64,000 nt of DNA from Aquisphaera giovannonii (GTDB lineage: Bacteria; Planctomycetota; Planctomycetia; Isosphaerales; Isosphaeraceae): assembly GCF_008087625.1 (NCBI RefSeq), contig NZ_CP042997.1, forward strand, positions 186,001 through 250,000, given 5' to 3'. Position numbers and translations under genes: made by a program. Every line of letters begins with the position of its first letter. Within the stretch, counting starts at the first letter, position 1. Of the stretch, positions 33,544-43,713 are shown one piece after another. The notes beneath the pieces are model-generated. The model made no database searches and had not been told where the DNA came from. It saw only the letters and a list, made by a program, of their open reading frames with translations.

Positions 33544-35832
33544 ATGGACGGAATCATGCCCTTTCGAGGAAGCTCCCCCGCCCCCGGGGCCCCGGCCGGG
33601 CCCGCCGCGGGGGCCGAGCTCGCCCCGGGGCGGCAGGCGCCGCTCGCCGCCGGCTTCGCGCACGCGACGGCCCACGCCCCCGTCCCCGCGTTCAACCCGG
33701 CCGCGTCCAAGGGCCCGGCGGACTACCTGCGGGCGGTCCGGCGGCGGTTCTGGATGGTCCTGGTCGTCGCCGTCCCGATGGCGGCCCTCAGCTCCGCCTG
33801 GGCCCTCCGCCAGCCGAAGATCTACCGGGCGGTCGCCGAGATCACGATCGACTCCCCCGAGATCAACCCGATGCTCTCCGCGCTGGTGTCCAAGGACATC
33901 GGCCAGCCCGAGGGCCACAGCGCGGAGCGGTACGCGCCCAACAAGGTCGTCCAGCTCCAGGGCATGGCGCTGGCGGAGAAGGCGGTCACGAACGTCCTCA
34001 GCGCCAAGGAGCTGTCCTCCTTCGACGACGCGGCGCAGGAGCTGATCGTCGGCAACCTCCAGATCAAGCCGATCGGCGCCAAGACGAACCGGTACGCCGT
34101 CACCCTGGAGGGCCGCGACCCGTCGCGGACGAGCAAGCTCCTCTACGCCCTGCTGGAGGCCTTCAAGAACGAGGCCTCCAGCGAGAGCCGGGACCGGGTC
34201 GCCGCGGCCGCGGACTTCGCCAACGACCGGCTCAAGCGGCTGAGGGAGGACCTCCGCGCCGTGGAGGCCGAGCTCATCGACAAGCTCCGCGAGGCGCGGA
34301 TCGTCGGCCCGAGCGGCCGGAACATCTTCGAGGAGCAGTACGTCAACCTGAGCGCCCGGCTCGAGAACGAGATGGGCCGGCTGGGCGAGCTCCAGCAGCA
34401 GCTCATGATCGCCCGCACCATGCCCAAGCCCGAGTCCATCTCCCCCGACCAGCAGGCGAGGAACCAGGAGATCGCCCAGCTCACGAGGGAGAAGAAGCAG
34501 CTCGTCCGGCTCCTCGAGAAGGCCAGGGGCGTCCAGACCCGCAAGCACTTCAACAGCGACCCGTACACGAAGGACGTCGCGAACCGCCTCGAGGAGATCA
34601 TGGAGGAGATCCGGGAGCTCAAGGTGCCGGAGAAGGTCGAGCTCGCCCGGAACCCCACCCAGATGATCCTGGACCACTTCCAGGGCCGCGTCGAGGAGGA
34701 CCGGGCCAATCAGCAGGAGGCCCTGGCGCGGATGCAGGACTCGCTGCCGGAGTACCAGAAGTTCCTGGCGATGCAGAAGCGGCGCGACGAGCTGGCGGCG
34801 AAGGTGGACGAGATGGACCGGAACATCGTCTCGTTCGACATCCTCACCCGGTCGCAGAACGACCCGGTGCGGATCCCGCCCGGCGTGGCCGAGCCGACGG
34901 TGCCGGTGAAGCCCAGCCGGGGCCTGCTGATCGGCATGGGCCTGTTCGTCAGCCTGGCCCTGGGCATGGGCCTGGTCGTGCTGCTGGAGCACGTGGACCA
35001 CTCCGTGAAGGTGCCCGAGCACGTCACCCAGGGGCTGGACCTCTGCCTGCTCGGCGTCGTGCCGCGGATCCGCCGCAGCGCCCTGACGCACCGCGGCGGC
35101 CACCTGTGGGCCTCCGGGACGCCCAACTCGCTGGAGGCCGACGCCTTCCGCAACATCCGCGCCGGCCTCCTGGGCGCGGCCGACCGCCGCGGGCGGATCG
35201 TCACCCTGCTGATGACCAGCCCCAAGGCGGGCGACGGCAAGTCCACCGCGGCGCTCAACCTGGCGGCCACCTGCGCCCGCGCCGGCGAGCGGACGCTGCT
35301 CCTGGACGTGGACCTCCGCCGGCCGACGCTCGAGGACGTCTTCCCGCCGGAGCCGGACAAGGAGGGGACGCACTTCGGCCTGGTGGACGTGCTCCAGGGG
35401 ACGCTCCCCTGGCAGAAGACCCTCCGCCACACCGAGCTGCCCAACCTCGACTTCATCCCCACCGGCGACCCGACCGGGATCCCCATCGAGATCCTCGGCA
35501 CGCTCGAGCTGCGGCAGCTCCTGGCGGCCCTCTCGCGGCACTACGACCGCGTGATCCTGGACGGCCCGGCGGTGCTCGGCATGGCCGACTGCCGGATGCT
35601 CGGCCGGATGGTGGACGCCTCCATCCTGGTCGTCCGCGCCGGGGCGCACCCGCTGGTGACCCTCCAGCGCACCAAGACGATGCTCGAGCTCTCCCACGTC
35701 CCCATCGCCGGGGTCGTGGTCAACGGCCTGAGCGAGGGCGTCGAGCACTGGTCCAGCTACGGCTACGAGGACGCCGGCTTCGTCCCCTCCCGCGGCCGGA
35801 CGCCGGCCCTGGCGGCCTCCGCGACGCCCTGA
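33544..35832 (+). CDS. Polysaccharide co-polymerase/tyrosine autokinase (Wzz-CpsD/BY-kinase fusion)
   Basis: 762 residues from ATG 33544, preceded by GGAGGAAGG. After an Ala/Pro-rich N-terminus come a Wzz transmembrane helix (FWMVLVVAVPMAALSSAW), a long periplasmic coiled coil (about residues 200-440), and a second helix (GLLIGMGLFVSLALGMGLVV). The BY-kinase domain has Walker A SPKAGDGKSTAALNLA and Walker A' LLLDVDLRRPTLED. The C-terminus lacks a clear tyrosine cluster (only SSYGYEDAGF), so autophosphorylation sites are few. It controls chain length and export of the polysaccharide made by this cluster. Confidence 0.88.
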   Translation: MDGIMPFRGSSPAPGAPAGPAAGAELAPGRQAPLAAGFAHATAHAPVPAFNPAASKGPADYLRAVRRRFWMVLVVAVPMAALSSAWALRQPKIYRAVAEITIDSPEINPMLSALVSKDIGQPEGHSAERYAPNKVVQLQGMALAEKAVTNVLSAKELSSFDDAAQELIVGNLQIKPIGAKTNRYAVTLEGRDPSRTSKLLYALLEAFKNEASSESRDRVAAAADFANDRLKRLREDLRAVEAELIDKLREARIVGPSGRNIFEEQYVNLSARLENEMGRLGELQQQLMIARTMPKPESISPDQQARNQEIAQLTREKKQLVRLLEKARGVQTRKHFNSDPYTKDVANRLEEIMEEIRELKVPEKVELARNPTQMILDHFQGRVEEDRANQQEALARMQDSLPEYQKFLAMQKRRDELAAKVDEMDRNIVSFDILTRSQNDPVRIPPGVAEPTVPVKPSRGLLIGMGLFVSLALGMGLVVLLEHVDHSVKVPEHVTQGLDLCLLGVVPRIRRSALTHRGGHLWASGTPNSLEADAFRNIRAGLLGAADRRGRIVTLLMTSPKAGDGKSTAALNLAATCARAGERTLLLDVDLRRPTLEDVFPPEPDKEGTHFGLVDVLQGTLPWQKTLRHTELPNLDFIPTGDPTGIPIEILGTLELRQLLAALSRHYDRVILDGPAVLGMADCRMLGRMVDASILVVRAGAHPLVTLQRTKTMLELSHVPIAGVVVNGLSEGVEHWSSYGYEDAGFVPSRGRTPALAASATP

Positions 35833-35910
35833 GGCCGATCGCGCATTGCCCGGAAGAATGATTCACATCGAGAGATCAAGGCCCATGATTCCCACCCGGA
35901 GAGCCCGCCC

Positions 35911-37551
35911 GTGAACTCGCACGCGAAGATCCTGGCCCTGGGCGACCGCGCGGCCTGCGGGCTGATCGCCGCGGTGGTGCTGGGGAGCATCGTGGCCTTC
36001 GGCGGGGCGGTCTGGTGGTTCCGGACGTTCCTGGCGGGGGCCGCGCTGCTGCTGGTCCTGGTCTCGCTGGCGAGGCTCGCCGCGAGGGGCCGGATCCCGC
36101 TCCTGAAGAGCCCGCTGACGGCGCTGGGGCTGATGGCGATCGGCCTGGGGATGTTCCAGCTCGTGCCGCTGCCCGGCCCCCTGGCGCGGCGGGTCTCCCC
36201 GGCGGCGCACGAGGCCTACGGCCGGGGCGTGCTGCCGGAATTGGTCCGGGCCGACGACCCCGAAGCCGCCCTGCCCGACGCCATGGGCATCCGGACGCCC
36301 GCGAGCCTGGACCGGCCGGCGACGCTCCGCTGGCTGGTCGGGGCGATGGCCTGCCTGGGCGTCTTCTGGGCGGTCTCCCACTTCGCCGACCGGCTGGGGC
36401 GGCTGTACCTGGTCTGGGGCCTGGTGGTCGGCGGCTTCCTGCTCAACGCGACGCTCGCCGTCGTCCAGATCTCCGGCCGCGGCGAGGGCCTGTACGGCCT
36501 GTACGCCCCGGGGGGCGGGCCGGCCTGGGCGCCGACGCTGGACGACCTGTTCGACTCGCCCACCACGACGGAGCTGAGCGACCTGGTGCGCGCCAAGGCC
36601 GGGCCCGGCGGGGCCGCGGCCGCCGGCATCGGCGAGGGCGGCGTGACGGCGGGCGAGCCGGCCGCGACGGAGCCCGCCGGCTCCGCGGCCGGGGCGATCC
36701 TGGCGCCGGCGACGCCGCCCCTGTTCGGGACGATGATGGCCAGCCCGGGCGCCTTCCTGGCGCTGGGGTCGCTGGCGATGCCGCTGGCCCTGGCGATGGT
36801 CGTCCACATGCTCACGCCCCTGGGCGGCCGAGACAGTCTGGCGGACCGGCTGGGGAGCTCGGGCCGGGGGAGCCTGGTCCTGCTGCTGGTCCTGATGACG
36901 ATCCCGGCCGCGTTCCTGATGGGGCTGATCGCCGGCCCCTGGTACAGCCTGCCGACGGCCGTCGGCCTCGTCGCCGTCGGGCTGCCGGCCGTCGCGAGGC
37001 CCGGCTGCCGGGCGGCCGCCGCGGCGCTGCTGGTGCTCCTGCTGGCGGGCCTCGGCCTGGGCGGCACGCTGCAGGTGCGGTGGGAGCCGCTCCTGGGGGG
37101 CCCGCCGCCGGTGCCGGCCCCGGATCCGAAGCTGGCCAGGGCCCTCTGGGCGGACGGCCTGGAGGTCGCCCGCGCCTTCCCCCTGGTGGGCGCGGGGCTC
37201 GGCACGTTCGCCACCGTGCAGCCCTCCTTCAAGGCGGGCGGCGCGTCGTCCACGACGGCCATGAGCAGCCTGGTCCAGTGGTCGGCCGAGGCCGGGGCCG
37301 CCGGGCTGGCCCTGCTGGCCCTCGCCGCGGCCTGGAGCGCCCTGCGGATCCCCGGCGGGCTGAGGCGGCTGGGCCGGGGGGACCGCTCGCTCGCCCACGG
37401 CTTGATCGGCGCGGCCCTGAGCTTTACTCTATTAGCCGCCGTCCACTGGACGGTCGAGCTCTCCGCCGTCGCCATCTCCGCCAGCGCCCTGGGTGGGACC
37501 TGGAATCGCTGGCTGGCCGGCGGGACCGACCTGTTCGTGGAACGAGGATGA
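35911..37551 (+). CDS. Polytopic membrane protein, O-antigen ligase/polymerase-like
   Basis: 546 residues from a GTG at 35911, with 10 or more transmembrane segments. The large external loop (residues about 100-130 and 195-260) and late motif AFPLVGAGLGTFATVQPSF resemble the Wzy_C/WaaL family, where a G-x-G-x-F-x-x-x-x-P element is typical. A 9-codon frame (ATG 35885 to TGA 35912) overlaps its start and may couple translation. It is expected to polymerise or ligate repeat units outside the membrane. Confidence 0.65.
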   Translation: MNSHAKILALGDRAACGLIAAVVLGSIVAFGGAVWWFRTFLAGAALLLVLVSLARLAARGRIPLLKSPLTALGLMAIGLGMFQLVPLPGPLARRVSPAAHEAYGRGVLPELVRADDPEAALPDAMGIRTPASLDRPATLRWLVGAMACLGVFWAVSHFADRLGRLYLVWGLVVGGFLLNATLAVVQISGRGEGLYGLYAPGGGPAWAPTLDDLFDSPTTTELSDLVRAKAGPGGAAAAGIGEGGVTAGEPAATEPAGSAAGAILAPATPPLFGTMMASPGAFLALGSLAMPLALAMVVHMLTPLGGRDSLADRLGSSGRGSLVLLLVLMTIPAAFLMGLIAGPWYSLPTAVGLVAVGLPAVARPGCRAAAAALLVLLLAGLGLGGTLQVRWEPLLGGPPPVPAPDPKLARALWADGLEVARAFPLVGAGLGTFATVQPSFKAGGASSTTAMSSLVQWSAEAGAAGLALLALAAAWSALRIPGGLRRLGRGDRSLAHGLIGAALSFTLLAAVHWTVELSAVAISASALGGTWNRWLAGGTDLFVERG

Positions 37552-37625
37552 GGCGCCCGGGCCGGGCCGGAGGCTCTGCCTTCGTCGCGGCCCCGGGTAT
37601 GGCTCAAGGAGGAGTCGATCCCACG

Positions 37626-40600
37626 ATGTCCGCATCCGCTTGCCTCCACATTCAGGATCGAGAATCGGGCCCGATTCGCGTCATGGACCTCCCCTGGCTG
37701 GCCGTCCGGATCGGCCGGTCCGCCGCGTGCGAGGTCCGCCTCGACGACCCCGAGGTCCCCGGCGAGGCCTGCCGACTCCAGCGCCGGGGCCGGTCCTGGC
37801 GGATCATCCCCCTGGGCGCCAGGGGCTCGGTCTTCGTCGAGGGGACGCCCGTCGCCGAGGCCCGCCCCCTGCCCTTCGACGTCCCCTTCCGCGTCGGGGC
37901 GACGTGCTTCACCCTCCGCGAGGACCGCTCCGTGGAGCCGGACTGGGGGATGTACCACGCCCCGTCCCCGAGGGCGCCGGCGGCGGCCTCCGTCGCGCCC
38001 GAGGCGCCCCCGCCGCCGGAGCCCACGCCGCCGTCCCCGCCCTTCGCCGCGTCGGGAGTGCATGCCTACACCCCGGCCCATGCTCATTCTCCCCCGAAGG
38101 CCCCGGCCGGGCCCCCGCCGGCGACTCCGCCCGGGACGAACCCCTGGGAGGCCCGATGGAAGGCCGCCGGGGCTCGCCTGCTGGCCGACGCGGACCGCCC
38201 CCGCGTGCCCCCGCGGCCGAATCCGCAGACGCAGCCGCATCCCCGCGAGGCCCCCGACCCTCGCCCGGCGGCGAGGGCCGGCGAGCGGGCCCGGCCCCCG
38301 GCGGCCCCCCCGGCCCGGCCGGCGAGGCCCGCCGAGGCCCCGGCCCGCGCCGACCTCCGGCCCGGCTTCGCCGCGAATCCCCCCGCGACGCCCGGCGCCC
38401 GCCGCTACCCGGAGGCCCCGCGCGTCGAACACCGCGCCGAGCCCCCCGCGCGGCCGGTGCCGCAGGCCCCCGCCCCGGCCCGACCGGCCGCGGAGGCGGC
38501 GCCATCGCCGCAGCCTATCCCCGGATCAGGGCCGGAGCAGCTGTTCGAACCGGCGGCCCCGCTCGTCGTCGCGGAATTCGACGAGGTCGCCGACGCCATC
38601 GCCGCATTCGCCTCGGCCTCGACCGGTGCGGTGGCGGTCGCCCCCTCTCCCCAACCCTCCCCCGCGGTGGGGGGAGGGGGTGAAGCCGCGTGCGAGTCCC
38701 TATCTTCTGTAGGGTGCGTCGAGCGCAGCGCGGACGCACCGAGTGCGGGCCTCGTCGCGGAGGAGGACCCCGTCGCACCGGGTGCGGGCCTCGTCGCGGA
38801 CGAGGATTCTGCAACACCGACCGCAAGCCCCGTCGCGGAGGAGGTTGAGGCGGCCGAAGGCGATGGGGGCGGAACGATCGAGGAGGCCGGCGTGCAGTGC
38901 GTCCGCGCTGCGCTTGACGCACCCTACAAAAGAGGCGATCTCGCCGCTTCCGCGGATGCGGATGCTCCATCTCCCTCCCCCCTGGTGGGGGAGGGTCGGG
39001 GAGAGGCGGCCGCGCCGGCTACGGCCCTCGAGGTCGCGTCAGCTCCCGCCCCCGCCCCGTTCGAGGATCCGTGGGCCCCGGTCTGGATCATGGGCCAGCC
39101 GGCGGAGTTCACTACGGAGACGTCCTGGCCCGAGGTCGCCGGCGGGGCGTTCGGCGAGGATCAGCTCGATCCCGTGATGATCTCCCCGGCCATCGCACCC
39201 CCGCGGCAGGACGCCCGTCCGCAGGTCCGCTCCGCGACACTCCAGGGCGCGGCACAACTCGGGCGCGATGAACGTCACCAGGAGCCTCCCCGAGCGTCCG
39301 CCTACCGCGACCTCGACCGCGACGGCGAAGCGGAACAGCCCCGCCCCGCCGCCGCGGGCGGCCCGACGACGGCGGGCCGGCCGCGGGAGCACGAGCGGGC
39401 CCCGGGGCCGGGGCCGGAGGCGGACCCGGAGCTGCTGGACCTCCCCTCGGCGAAGGACATCATGGCCTCGATCGGCGGGCGGGCCGCGTCCGCCCGCGGG
39501 CCGGGCGACCCGCCGGTGCGGCTGGCGCGGCCGCCCCAGCGGGAGCACGTCGCGCCCACGGTCCCGCTCGAGCCCGCCGCGTGGTCGCTGCCCGCCTGGC
39601 TGGCGGGGCCTCCGCTGGCGATCCTCGCGCTCGCGGTCGGCGTGCCGGGCGCCTGGCTCGCCTCGCGGTGGGCGGCCGACTCCAACAACGCCTCGGTGAT
39701 CGGCCAGCGCCTGCTGGCGGCGAGGACCGGCCGGGCCAAGGAACGCCCGCTGCCGGAGTCGGTGACGCCCCCGCCGGCCTCGTGGTGGCGGACCACGCCG
39801 CTGCACCTGGCGGAGTGGGGCATCTACCGGAGCCGCCCGGCGGCCGACGAGGACGAGCGCGAGGAGGCCGACGAGCTGCTCGAGGGCGCCGTCCGGCTCG
39901 CGCCGTTGCATCCGCTCGCCCGGCTGGCGAGGGCCGAGGCCCGGCCGGCGGCGACGGCGGAGCCCGGGGGCGGGGCCGTCCCCGGCATGGCGGCCCACCT
40001 CGGGCTCAGCCGCGACCCCGCCAGCCTCTCCTGGAGCGCCCGCAGCCTCCGCCGCGCGGGCAAGAACGCGGCCGCGATCCGCCTCTACCGCCGGGCGTTC
40101 CAGCTCGCCGTCGCCCAGGGCGCGGCCGGCCGCGCCATGCCGGCCTTCAACGCCGACCCCGGCGTGCATCGCTACTACCTGCCCGGCGAGGCAGCCGCCA
40201 CCGCCATCGTCCGCGAGCTGCTCGCCGACGCCGACTGGCCCTGCCGCGAGTGGATCGAGGCGCTCCCGCCCGACGGCGTCGCGGCCCTCGCCGCCGCCCG
40301 CCTCCTGCACGAGCAGGGCCGGCCCGAGGCCCGCGAGGTCCTCGAGCGGATCCTCGCGCGGCGGGACGACGCGACGCCCGGGCGGCCGGAGGGCCCCGGG
40401 GCCGCGGCCGCGGGCGACGCCGGCCGGGACCGGGAGCACGAGGGCGAGGGGGACGCGGAGGACCGGGCCCCCGCGGCCGTCCGCCTGGCGGTGGCCGCCG
40501 AGGCCCACGCCCTGCTGGAGCGCTGGGGCGACGCCGAGGCCGGATACCGCCGCGCGATCGAGCTGGAGGGGGACGTCACCACGCGGCGGGCCTGGTGGTT

Positions 40601-40781
40601 CAACCTGGCCAGCGTCGCGTCCCGCGGCGGCGACGAGGACCAGCGGAAGGCCGCCAGGACCGCGCTGGAGGCGGTCCTGGAGGTCTCCTCCACCGACGAA
40701 ATCGGCCGCCGGGCCGTGGAGATGCAGCGGGCCGCCGAGCCGGTCATCCGGTCCCGGATCGGCACCGCCCGGGCCAACTGA
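37626..40781 (+). CDS. FHA-domain, single-pass TPR protein carrying translated mobile repeats
   Basis: About 1051 residues from ATG 37626. The N-terminus is an FHA fold (AVRIGRSAACEVRLDDPEVP, then a GSVFVEG strand), a phosphothreonine-binding module. A Pro/Ala-rich linker of about 500 residues follows, then a helix (LAGPPLAILALAVGVPGAWL, near residue 660) and TPR-like pairs (DELLEGAVRLAPLHPLARLA, NAAAIRLYRRAFQLAV). The linker includes DNA of families C and B (about 38640-39010) read in frame, giving CVERSADAP and CVRAALDAPYKRG. It may connect Ser/Thr kinase signalling to the polysaccharide machinery, an inference from the FHA domain and location. Confidence 0.7.
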   Translation: MSASACLHIQDRESGPIRVMDLPWLAVRIGRSAACEVRLDDPEVPGEACRLQRRGRSWRIIPLGARGSVFVEGTPVAEARPLPFDVPFRVGATCFTLREDRSVEPDWGMYHAPSPRAPAAASVAPEAPPPPEPTPPSPPFAASGVHAYTPAHAHSPPKAPAGPPPATPPGTNPWEARWKAAGARLLADADRPRVPPRPNPQTQPHPREAPDPRPAARAGERARPPAAPPARPARPAEAPARADLRPGFAANPPATPGARRYPEAPRVEHRAEPPARPVPQAPAPARPAAEAAPSPQPIPGSGPEQLFEPAAPLVVAEFDEVADAIAAFASASTGAVAVAPSPQPSPAVGGGGEAACESLSSVGCVERSADAPSAGLVAEEDPVAPGAGLVADEDSATPTASPVAEEVEAAEGDGGGTIEEAGVQCVRAALDAPYKRGDLAASADADAPSPSPLVGEGRGEAAAPATALEVASAPAPAPFEDPWAPVWIMGQPAEFTTETSWPEVAGGAFGEDQLDPVMISPAIAPPRQDARPQVRSATLQGAAQLGRDERHQEPPRASAYRDLDRDGEAEQPRPAAAGGPTTAGRPREHERAPGPGPEADPELLDLPSAKDIMASIGGRAASARGPGDPPVRLARPPQREHVAPTVPLEPAAWSLPAWLAGPPLAILALAVGVPGAWLASRWAADSNNASVIGQRLLAARTGRAKERPLPESVTPPPASWWRTTPLHLAEWGIYRSRPAADEDEREEADELLEGAVRLAPLHPLARLARAEARPAATAEPGGGAVPGMAAHLGLSRDPASLSWSARSLRRAGKNAAAIRLYRRAFQLAVAQGAAGRAMPAFNADPGVHRYYLPGEAAATAIVRELLADADWPCREWIEALPPDGVAALAAARLLHEQGRPEAREVLERILARRDDATPGRPEGPGAAAAGDAGRDREHEGEGDAEDRAPAAVRLAVAAEAHALLERWGDAEAGYRRAIELEGDVTTRRAWWFNLASVASRGGDEDQRKAARTALEAVLEVSSTDEIGRRAVEMQRAAEPVIRSRIGTARAN
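38640..39010. repeat. In-frame composite insertion: family C, family B pair, family C
   Basis: Family C palindromes at about 38642-38687 and 38971-39010 flank a family B unit (arms 38709-38740 and 38896-38927, opposite orientation). Between the arms is a degenerate repeat with GTGCGGGCCTCGTCGCGGA-type units. The reading frame of the FHA protein stays open throughout, so the stretch codes for about 124 residues that are absent in similar linkers by inference. Confidence 0.7.
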
Positions 40782-40889
40782 TCCGACCGAGGCCGAGACA
40801 CCGACATGGATCGTCAAGAGGGGCAGACACACGCTATGGTCAGCTCGGCGGGGCATGGGCCGCCGGCCGGGACCGAGGGAGCCGCAGCC

Positions 40890-41903
40890 ATGACTCCGAA
40901 GCCAGACGTCGCCGGCACATCACCGCCCCCCGAGGAGCCCGCCGGCCGGCCCGGGATCCCGCTCTGGGACCTCGTCCGCGGGGCCTTCGAAGACCCGTCG
41001 CGGCGCGTGACGGTCCTCGGCGGGGCCGCCTGCCTGGGCCTGCTGCTGCTCCTCTTCCGGGACACGCTCTGGGACTTCTACTACTCCTGGACGACCGACG
41101 AGAACTACAGCCACGGCTTCCTCGTCCCGCTGCTGAGCCTCTACTTCGCCAACCAGGTCGCCGCGAAGGGCCCGGCGCCGGTCCGCGGCGGCGCGATCCT
41201 CGGCGGCCTGCTGCTGGCGGCGGCCATCCTCGTCCGGCTGGTCGCCATCCCGCTGCCGCTCGCCTTCCTGGGCGAGCTCGCCCTGATCGCCGGCCTGGCG
41301 GGCCTCTTCGCCGTGCTCGCCGGCTCGGCGGCCCTGCGGCGATACTGGTTCCCGTTCTTCTTCCTGCTCTTCATGGTGCCCCTGCCGATCGCCCTCTACA
41401 CGCGGGTCGCCTCCCCCCTGCAGCTCATGGCCAGCCAGATGGCCTCCGCCGTCATGAACCTGACGGGCCTGCCGGTGCTCTGCGAGGGGAACCACATGAC
41501 CCTCCCCGGCGGCGTCCAGATGTTCGTCGCCGAGGCGTGCAGCGGCATGCGGCAGATGACCGGCTTCCTCGCCCTGGCGACGGCCGTCGCCTACCTCACC
41601 ACCAAGCCCGGCTGGTATCGGGCCGTCGTCGTGCTGGCCGCCCTGCCCATCGCCCTGACCGCCAACGTGGCCCGGATCGTCCTGACCGGGTACGTCATGC
41701 ACTACGTCAACCCGCAGTACGCCTCCGGCGCCTACCACACCCTGGAGGGCATCCTCATGATGGGCTTCGGCCTGCTCCTGCTGAACTCGCTCTGCGTCCT
41801 GATGGACCAGCTCACGCCCCGCGCCGAGGGCGTCGGCTTCCCCGGCCGCGCGATGCTCAACATGAACCTGGTCCCCCTGCCCGCACCCAAGGAGGCGTCA
41901 TGA
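40890..41903 (+). CDS. Exosortase (EpsH/Xrt family)
   Basis: About 337 residues from ATG 40890, which follows GAGGGAG; ATGs at 40806 and 40836 are in frame. Eight or so membrane helices. The transpeptidase triad is clear: Cys in VAEACSGMRQMTG, Arg in NVARIVLTGYV and His in AYHTLEGILMM. Exosortases cleave PEP-CTERM proteins and attach them, probably to exopolysaccharide or lipid. Two PEP-CTERM genes lie at 2481 and 25997-26713. It overlaps the EpsI gene by 4 bases. Confidence 0.9.
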   Translation: MTPKPDVAGTSPPPEEPAGRPGIPLWDLVRGAFEDPSRRVTVLGGAACLGLLLLLFRDTLWDFYYSWTTDENYSHGFLVPLLSLYFANQVAAKGPAPVRGGAILGGLLLAAAILVRLVAIPLPLAFLGELALIAGLAGLFAVLAGSAALRRYWFPFFFLLFMVPLPIALYTRVASPLQLMASQMASAVMNLTGLPVLCEGNHMTLPGGVQMFVAEACSGMRQMTGFLALATAVAYLTTKPGWYRAVVVLAALPIALTANVARIVLTGYVMHYVNPQYASGAYHTLEGILMMGFGLLLLNSLCVLMDQLTPRAEGVGFPGRAMLNMNLVPLPAPKEAS

Positions 41904-42574
41904 CGCGCGCCCACCGCTGCCTGATCGCCGGGGCCCTGCTGATGAGCGGCCTGGCCGCCCGGGCCGGCCTCGAGGGGGTCAACCGGACCGAGCGCCCCCC
42001 GCTCCGGCGGCCGCTGTCGTCCCTGCCGATGGAGCTGGGCGACTGGGTCGGCCGCGACGAGGCGGTCGAGCCCAGCATCGTCGAGCGGGCCCAGACGACG
42101 GAGTACCTCAACCGCGTCTACGAGAGCCGGACCCGGCCCGGCCTGCGGCTGACGCTCTGGGTGAACTACTCGGAGAAGGGCACGAACCTCCGCCACACGC
42201 CGGAGATCTGCCTGCCCTCGGGGGGGTGGGAGAAGGTCGAGTCCCAGACCCGGGTCTTCGAGGTCCCCTCGCCCAACGGCGATGCCCTGAAGCTCACCCG
42301 CCTGGGCTACAGCAAGGGTGAACTGGTGAAGCAGGTGGGCTTTTGGTATTACATCTTCGGCGAGGGCAAGCTGGAGAACTACGTCCGGCAGCTCCCCATC
42401 ACCAGCCGGAGCAGCCACGCGCAGACGACCAAGGGCTCCTCGATGACGGTGGAGACCTTCCACCCCGGCGAGCAGGACCCCGACGGCGCGGCGCTGAAGG
42501 ACTTCGCCCGCTCGCTCCTGGTCGCGCTGGAGCCCATCCTCCCCGAGGCCCGCGCCGAGTACTACGTGCCCTGA
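41900..42574 (+). CDS. EpsI-family exosortase-associated protein
   Basis: 224 residues from ATG 41900 (GGAGG 5 bases upstream), overlapping the exosortase stop as ATGA. A signal/anchor helix ([18 protein letters not shown]) leads to the EpsI pattern: [39 protein letters not shown] and a late [10 protein letters not shown]. EpsI proteins accompany exosortases and are needed for polysaccharide-linked sorting. The HTPExCxPxxG core is complete. Confidence 0.85.
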   Translation: MTRAHRCLIAGALLMSGLAARAGLEGVNRTERPPLRRPLSSLPMELGDWVGRDEAVEPSIVERAQTTEYLNRVYESRTRPGLRLTLWVNYSEKGTNLRHTPEICLPSGGWEKVESQTRVFEVPSPNGDALKLTRLGYSKGELVKQVGFWYYIFGEGKLENYVRQLPITSRSSHAQTTKGSSMTVETFHPGEQDPDGAALKDFARSLLVALEPILPEARAEYYVP

Positions 42575-42611
42575 GGGGCGAATGACGAGGACGAGGAAGG
42601 AGATCGACGAC

Positions 42612-43628
42612 ATGAAGCGAGCCCTGATCACCGGGATCACGGGCCAGGACGGCTCCTATCTCGCCGAGCTCCTCCTGGGCAGGCCGGAGTACGAGGTGCA
42701 CGGCCTGGTTCGCCGGTCGAGCTCGCTGAACCGCCAGCGGATCGACCACCTGTTCCGCCACGACCCGGGCCTCCGCGACCGCCTGCACCTGCACTACGCG
42801 GACCTCGGCGACGCCTCCAGCCTCTCCATGCTGATGGACCGGGTCCGGCCCGACGAGGTGTACAACCTCGGCGCGCAGAGCCACGTCCGGGTCTCGTTCG
42901 ACCAGCCCCTCTACACCGCCGACGTCGTCGGCCTGGGGACCTTGCGGCTGCTCGAGGCGGCCCGCCAGCTCAACGAGTCCAAGCCCGTGCGGTTCTACCA
43001 GGCGTCCAGCTCCGAGATGTACGGCGCCGCGCCGCCGCCGCAGGGCCCGGCCACGCCGTTCCACCCCCGCAGCCCGTATGCCTGCGCCAAGCTGTACGCC
43101 CACTGGCAGACGATCAACTACCGCGAGGCCTACGGCCTGTTCGCCTGCTCCGGCATCCTCTTCAACCACGAGAGCCCCCGCCGCGGCGAGTCGTTCGTCA
43201 CCCGCAAGGTGACCCTGGGCGCGGCCCGGATCAAGGAGGGCCTCCAGAAGCGGCTGGTGATGGGCAACCTGGACGCCCGGCGAGACTGGGGCTTCGCCGG
43301 CGACTACGTCCGCGCCATGTGGCTGATGCTCCAGCAGGAGAAGCCCGGCGACTACGTCGTCGCCACCGGGGAGAGCCACTCGATCCACGAGCTGCTGGAG
43401 CTGGCCTTCTCGCTGGTGGACCTGGACTACCGCGACTTCGTGGACTTCGACCCGCGGTACACCCGGCCCTCCGAGGTGGACGCCCTCCAGGGCGACGCGA
43501 CCCTCGCCCGCGAGGTCCTCGGCTGGAAGCCCGAGGTTGACTTCCGCGGCCTGATCACGATGATGGTGGAGCACGACCTGGAGCTCGCCCGCAGGGAGAA
43601 GCACGCCCAGACCTACCCGGGCCCCTGA
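42612..43628 (+). CDS. gmd: GDP-mannose 4,6-dehydratase
   Basis: 338 residues. Start ATG 42612 has AGGAAGGAG upstream; the alternative is 42582. The NAD(P) loop is [19 protein letters not shown], typical of Gmd, followed by [27 protein letters not shown] and the catalytic [10 protein letters not shown] (Tyr-x3-Lys). [17 protein letters not shown] and [16 protein letters not shown] are the GDP-mannose-specific motifs. It makes GDP-4-keto-6-deoxymannose for fucose/rhamnose-type sugars in the polysaccharide. Confidence 0.93.
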   Translation: MKRALITGITGQDGSYLAELLLGRPEYEVHGLVRRSSSLNRQRIDHLFRHDPGLRDRLHLHYADLGDASSLSMLMDRVRPDEVYNLGAQSHVRVSFDQPLYTADVVGLGTLRLLEAARQLNESKPVRFYQASSSEMYGAAPPPQGPATPFHPRSPYACAKLYAHWQTINYREAYGLFACSGILFNHESPRRGESFVTRKVTLGAARIKEGLQKRLVMGNLDARRDWGFAGDYVRAMWLMLQQEKPGDYVVATGESHSIHELLELAFSLVDLDYRDFVDFDPRYTRPSEVDALQGDATLAREVLGWKPEVDFRGLITMMVEHDLELARREKHAQTYPGP

Positions 43629-43713
43629 CGGGAGGGACGGCCCGGAGGAGGAGAGCTCCAGGGCCCGCGCCGGATCGACCGACACACACATTGAACGACC
43701 GCTCGGATCACGG

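Noticed and set aside
31423-35748. Very long open frame on the minus strand (1441 codons)
   Set aside because: It is antisense to the WecA-like and Wzz-kinase genes, which carry clear family motifs. Long antisense frames are expected at this GC content; the product is low-complexity Gln/Arg/His/Pro/Ala.
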